Below are positions 20,765-23,469 of a stretch of DNA of 23,469 nt, piece by piece. How positions within the stretch are numbered: the first letter of the stretch is position 1; each line of letters begins with the position of its first letter. This stretch comes from an uncultured Bacteroides sp. (GTDB lineage Bacteria > Bacteroidota > Bacteroidia > Bacteroidales > Bacteroidaceae). The position numbers were made by a program, and so were the translations under genes. The notes under the pieces are model-generated. The model ran no database searches. It had not been told where the DNA came from and saw only the letters and a program-made list of their open reading frames with translations. Location of the stretch: positions 1 through 23,469 of the forward strand of contig UQVZ01000049.1 in assembly GCA_900544675.1 (NCBI GenBank), given 5' to 3'.

Positions 20765-22546
20765 ATGAAACATATCCGAAATTTCTGTATCATAGCTCAT
20801 ATCGACCACGGAAAGTCTACGCTTGCCGACCGCTTGCTGGAATATACACAGACCATTAAAATCACGGAGGGGCAGATGCTCGACGACATGGACCTGGAAA
20901 GGGAACGTGGAATCACCATTAAGAGCCATGCCATCCAGATGGAATATACGTACGGAGGCGAGAAATACATTCTCAACCTGATTGACACTCCGGGGCATGT
21001 GGACTTTTCATACGAAGTGTCGCGCTCGATAGCCGCTTGCGAAGGCGCGCTGTTGGTGGTCGATGCCTCGCAAGGCGTACAGGCTCAGACCATTTCGAAT
21101 CTTTATATGGCACTGGAACATGACCTGGAGATTATTCCGGTGATGAACAAATGTGATATGGACAGCGCCATGCCCGAGGAAGTGGAAGACGAAATCATCG
21201 ACCTGCTGGGATGCAAACGCGAAGAAATCATCCGTGCTTCCGGCAAGACCGGCATGGGAGTGGAAGACATACTGAAAGCGGTCATCGAGCGGATACCTTG
21301 CCCGAAAGGAGACGAGGAAGCACCGTTGCAGGCTTTGATATTCGACTCGGTGTTCAATTCGTTCCGAGGCATCATCGCTTATTTCAAGGTGGAAAACGGC
21401 ATTATCCGTACAGGCGACAAGGTGAAATTCTTCAATACGGGAAAAGAATACGATGCCGACGAGGTAGGTGTGCTGAAGATGGATCTGGTGCCGCGCAAAG
21501 AGTTGCGGACAGGGGATGTGGGTTATATCATTTCGGGTATCAAGACTTCGCGCGAAGTGAAAGTGGGTGATACCATTACCCACGTAGACCGTCCTTGCGA
21601 GAAAGCCATCGATGGTTTCGAGGAAGTGAAGCCGATGGTCTTTGCCGGCGTTTATCCCATCGAGGCGGAAGATTACGAGAACCTGCGCTCTTCGTTGGAA
21701 AAACTTCAGTTGAACGATGCTTCGCTCACCTTCCAGCCAGAGTCGTCTCTGGCATTGGGCTTCGGTTTCCGTTGCGGTTTCTTGGGCTTGCTCCACATGG
21801 AAATCGTGCAGGAGCGTCTGGACCGCGAGTTTAACATGAATGTCATTACCACCGTGCCCAACGTATCTTATATGGTATATGACAAGCAGGGAGGCGTGCA
21901 GGAGGTGCACAATCCTGGCGGTATGCCCGACCCTACCCTCATCGACCACATCGAAGAACCTTATATCGACGCGTCCATCATTACCGCTACCGATTACATC
22001 GGTCCGATTATGACCTTGTGTCTGGGTAAACGCGGCGAGCTGGTACGTCAGGATTATATTTCCGGCAACCGGGTGGAACTGCATTACAAGATGCCGTTGG
22101 GCGAAATCGTCATCGACTTCTACGACAAACTGAAAAGCATCTCGAAAGGATATGCTTCCTTCGATTACCATGCCGCAGGTTTCCGTCCGTCGAAGCTGGT
22201 AAAGCTGGATATCCTGCTCAACGGCGAGCCGGTAGACGCTCTTTCCACGCTTACCCACGTAGACAATGCGTACGATTTGGGCAGGCGCATGTGCGAAAAA
22301 CTGAAAGAACTGATTCCACGCCAGCAATTTGAAATTGCCATTCAGGCAGCCATCGGTTCGAAAATCATAGCCCGTGAAACCATCAAGGCGGTACGTAAGG
22401 ACGTAACAGCCAAATGTTACGGAGGCGACGTGAGCCGTAAGCGCAAGCTGCTTGAAAAGCAGAAGCGCGGCAAGAAACGTATGAAACAGATTGGAACGGT
22501 AGAAGTGCCGCAAAAAGCCTTCCTGGCTGTACTGAAACTGGATTAA
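20765..22546 (+). CDS. lepA: Elongation factor 4 (LepA), ribosomal back-translocase GTPase
   Basis: A 593-residue translational GTPase of the usual LepA length. It binds the ribosome and acts on translocation or initiation under stress. GTPase motifs: AHIDHGKSTLADR (residues 11-23), RERGITIKSH (about 51-60), DTPGHVDFSYEVSRS, NKCDMDSAMPEE, and SGKTGMGVEDI, where the last group has Ser-Gly-Lys rather than the usual Ser-Ala-Lys. The family's C-terminal domain is intact, with the basic tail GGDVSRKRKLLEKQKRGKKR and the end VPQKAFLAVLKLD. The start is placed at ATG 20765 (MKHIRNFCIIAHIDHGKST), the family N-terminus. An in-frame TTG at 20732 would add eleven residues unlike any LepA and lies within the promoter element. 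A hairpin follows at 22592-22634. Confidence 0.96.
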   Translation: MKHIRNFCIIAHIDHGKSTLADRLLEYTQTIKITEGQMLDDMDLERERGITIKSHAIQMEYTYGGEKYILNLIDTPGHVDFSYEVSRSIAACEGALLVVDASQGVQAQTISNLYMALEHDLEIIPVMNKCDMDSAMPEEVEDEIIDLLGCKREEIIRASGKTGMGVEDILKAVIERIPCPKGDEEAPLQALIFDSVFNSFRGIIAYFKVENGIIRTGDKVKFFNTGKEYDADEVGVLKMDLVPRKELRTGDVGYIISGIKTSREVKVGDTITHVDRPCEKAIDGFEEVKPMVFAGVYPIEAEDYENLRSSLEKLQLNDASLTFQPESSLALGFGFRCGFLGLLHMEIVQERLDREFNMNVITTVPNVSYMVYDKQGGVQEVHNPGGMPDPTLIDHIEEPYIDASIITATDYIGPIMTLCLGKRGELVRQDYISGNRVELHYKMPLGEIVIDFYDKLKSISKGYASFDYHAAGFRPSKLVKLDILLNGEPVDALSTLTHVDNAYDLGRRMCEKLKELIPRQQFEIAIQAAIGSKIIARETIKAVRKDVTAKCYGGDVSRKRKLLEKQKRGKKRMKQIGTVEVPQKAFLAVLKLD

Positions 22547-22591
22547 CCTCCAACGGGCTTCAAACCTTTATACCTGTCGGGAGTGAAAAGC

Positions 22592-22634
22592 CAACGCCTT
22601 ATTAATATAAAGGTATATATATAATAAGGTGTTG
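22592..22634. terminator. Hairpin between the converging lepA and metallophosphoesterase genes
   Basis: CAACGCCTTATTA (22592-22604) pairs with TAATAAGGTGTTG (22622-22634), 13 bp with one G-U pair and a 17-base loop. It lies 46 bases after the lepA stop and 16 bases after the stop of the opposing gene ending at 22650. No long T-run follows on either strand, so it may be a transcript-end stabiliser or weak bidirectional terminator. Confidence 0.6.
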
Positions 22635-22649
22635 TCTCTCATTCCTTTC

Positions 22650-23327
22650 TCACCCATCTACCTTTACCCACACTTTCCCTGCGAACAGGCAATCGCAAAA
22701 GATGATTTTATTGTGAGCCGTGCCCTCGTGTTCCGTAACCTCCTTCACCCTGTTATGCCCCACCACCTGCGTGAATCCGTGAAGCGGATCGTCCAGCTCG
22801 GCAATGTCTGCCCAGAATATGCCTCCGCGTGCCCCCCTTCGTCCGCCCCGCTTCTCGCCTACGCGGAACAAAGCAGGCAGCTGTTCTTCGGAAGAAGCGT
22901 TCAACTGGTCGGCTATCGGACGGGTAATATCTCCTTGAAAATCTTCCTCAAACCAAGCCTGCGAAATGCCCGCGTGCGTGAAAACCGTCTTCCCCTCCTG
23001 GTAAGCGTTCTGAAACAGGGCGGCGTTCTCGCGGAACAAACGCGAGGCGGCATCGGCTATCTGCCAATCGTAACGCGAACAGAAGGGCACGTCGTCACGC
23101 AGGTAGTGCAAGTCATGATTTCCCAACAGCAGCACCACATCATCCGGTTGTAGTTTTTTCAACAATATAATCTCGAACAGGTTTCGGAGCAGCTCCTTGC
23201 GGGGTATGTATCCGTACGGGTCGAGATAATCGCCCAAGAACACATAGCGGCACCCAGGATGCTCCTCCACCACGGTCTTCCAGTACGTCAGGCCATGCAC
23301 ATCGCCCAAAGCTACAATCGGTTTCAT
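22650..23327 (-). CDS. Calcineurin-like metallophosphoesterase
   Basis: A 225-residue protein of the calcineurin-like metallophosphoesterase superfamily. The metal-binding motifs are in order: GDVHG (residues 8-12), GDYLDPYGY (about 33-41), GNHDLHYL (about 68-75) and FTHAGIS (about 118-124). The family uses a two-metal centre to cut phosphate esters such as phosphoproteins, nucleotides or Ap4A. The substrate is unknown here; the text is closest to the serine/threonine phosphatase-like group. The start is placed at ATG 23327 (MKPIVALGDVHG), which gives the usual family beginning. An in-frame ATG at 23363 would add twelve residues (MGVCRMCIFVTR) and would cover a promoter-like element. It is the last protein gene of the window and converges with lepA. 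Confidence 0.85.
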   Translation of the reverse strand: MKPIVALGDVHGLTYWKTVVEEHPGCRYVFLGDYLDPYGYIPRKELLRNLFEIILLKKLQPDDVVLLLGNHDLHYLRDDVPFCSRYDWQIADAASRLFRENAALFQNAYQEGKTVFTHAGISQAWFEEDFQGDITRPIADQLNASSEEQLPALFRVGEKRGGRRGARGGIFWADIAELDDPLHGFTQVVGHNRVKEVTEHEGTAHNKIIFCDCLFAGKVWVKVDG

Positions 23328-23335
23328 ACGCGTCA

Positions 23336-23343
23336 CAAAAATA
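23336..23343 (-). promoter_or_regulatory. Possible promoter -7 element just before the metallophosphoesterase ATG
   Basis: The minus strand reads TATTTTTG here, matching TAnnTTTG, only eight bases before the ATG at 23327. If used, the mRNA would be almost leaderless. No TTTG lies at the expected -33 distance, so support is partial. Confidence 0.4.
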
Positions 23344-23418
23344 CACATACGACATACGCCCAACGCCTATGTCTTGAATCTAAAATAAAAAAATAAAGGA
23401 TTATTGTCTAAAAGAAGT

Positions 23419-23469
23419 GGGCGTTGACGGATTCGAACCGCCGACCCTCTGCTTGTAAGGCAGATGCTC
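23419..23469 (-). tRNA. tRNA-Val (anticodon TAC), 3' part, cut by the window end
   Basis: Read on the minus strand, the anticodon loop CTTACAA carries anticodon TAC and is flanked by the TCTGC/GCAGA stem. The T arm GGCGG TTCGAAT CCGTC and the acceptor strand AACGCCC are complete, with discriminator base A at 23419. CCA is not encoded (CTT follows). The D arm ends in GAGC and the 5' acceptor strand lies beyond the window. Anticodon TAC reads GUA valine codons. Confidence 0.93.

Noticed and set aside
21008..22513. 501-residue open frame antisense to lepA
   Set aside because: It lies wholly opposite lepA, has no coherent domain or hydrophobic core, and follows the codon pattern of the sense gene. 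It is a shadow frame.
22629..23153. 174-residue open frame opposite the metallophosphoesterase
   Set aside because: The opposing frame has all the metallophosphoesterase motifs; this one has no recognisable content and starts inside the intergenic hairpin.

Overview
The window is chromosomal DNA from a Bacteroidales bacterium, most likely Bacteroides or Phocaeicola. The evidence is an N-succinylornithine carbamoyltransferase-type argF', several lipoproteins with the Cys-Ser-Asp-Asp-Asp export signal, PCMD, NigD-like and DUF5053 proteins, and promoters of the Bacteroides type (TTTG, about 20 bases, then TAnnTTTG). No transposase, integrase, phage structural gene or CRISPR array was seen. Most of the window is ordinary housekeeping DNA with a few accessory patches.

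Layout. At 127-2701 (+) lie a GlpT/UhpT-type organophosphate antiporter and an OprO/OprP-type porin, separated by a long imperfect hairpin. From 2808 to 6355 (-) is a patch of predicted surface lipoproteins and one small HTH regulator. Two of the lipoproteins are recent relatives: a 515-residue calycin-like/Ig-like/PCMD protein and a 168-residue calycin-like protein. From 6452 to 7370 efp (-) and rpmH (+) diverge, each with a clear promoter. From 7486 to 10188 (+) is a cell-envelope and translation operon: PASTA protein, rluD, ddl. A GAAGAAT repeat hairpin follows, then an acyltransferase overlapping a NigD-like lipoprotein (10336-12152) and a rhodanese lipoprotein (12219-12617).

From 12618 to 13785 is the most unusual stretch: two small genes (64 aa unknown and a DUF5053 protein) enclosed by modular noncoding repeats. 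It fills the gap between the converging 3' ends of the rhodanese gene and argF'. From 13786 to 16031 (-) are proA and argF', without proB next to them. From 16156 to 17850 (+) are a DUF2007 protein, an exported unknown protein and an SLT-domain lytic transglycosylase. Then come galE with a strong terminator (18020-19122), a MATE exporter, and lepA (start corrected to 20765). The window closes with a converging metallophosphoesterase gene and part of a tRNA-Val gene on the minus strand.

The most useful leads are the repeat-enclosed islet and its repeat family, a serine at the specificity position of the carbamoyltransferase, an H-x5-D variant of the acyltransferase motif, and the duplicated calycin-like lipoproteins. 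I found no convincing large undescribed system. The islet is the only region with the look of an uncharacterised element.
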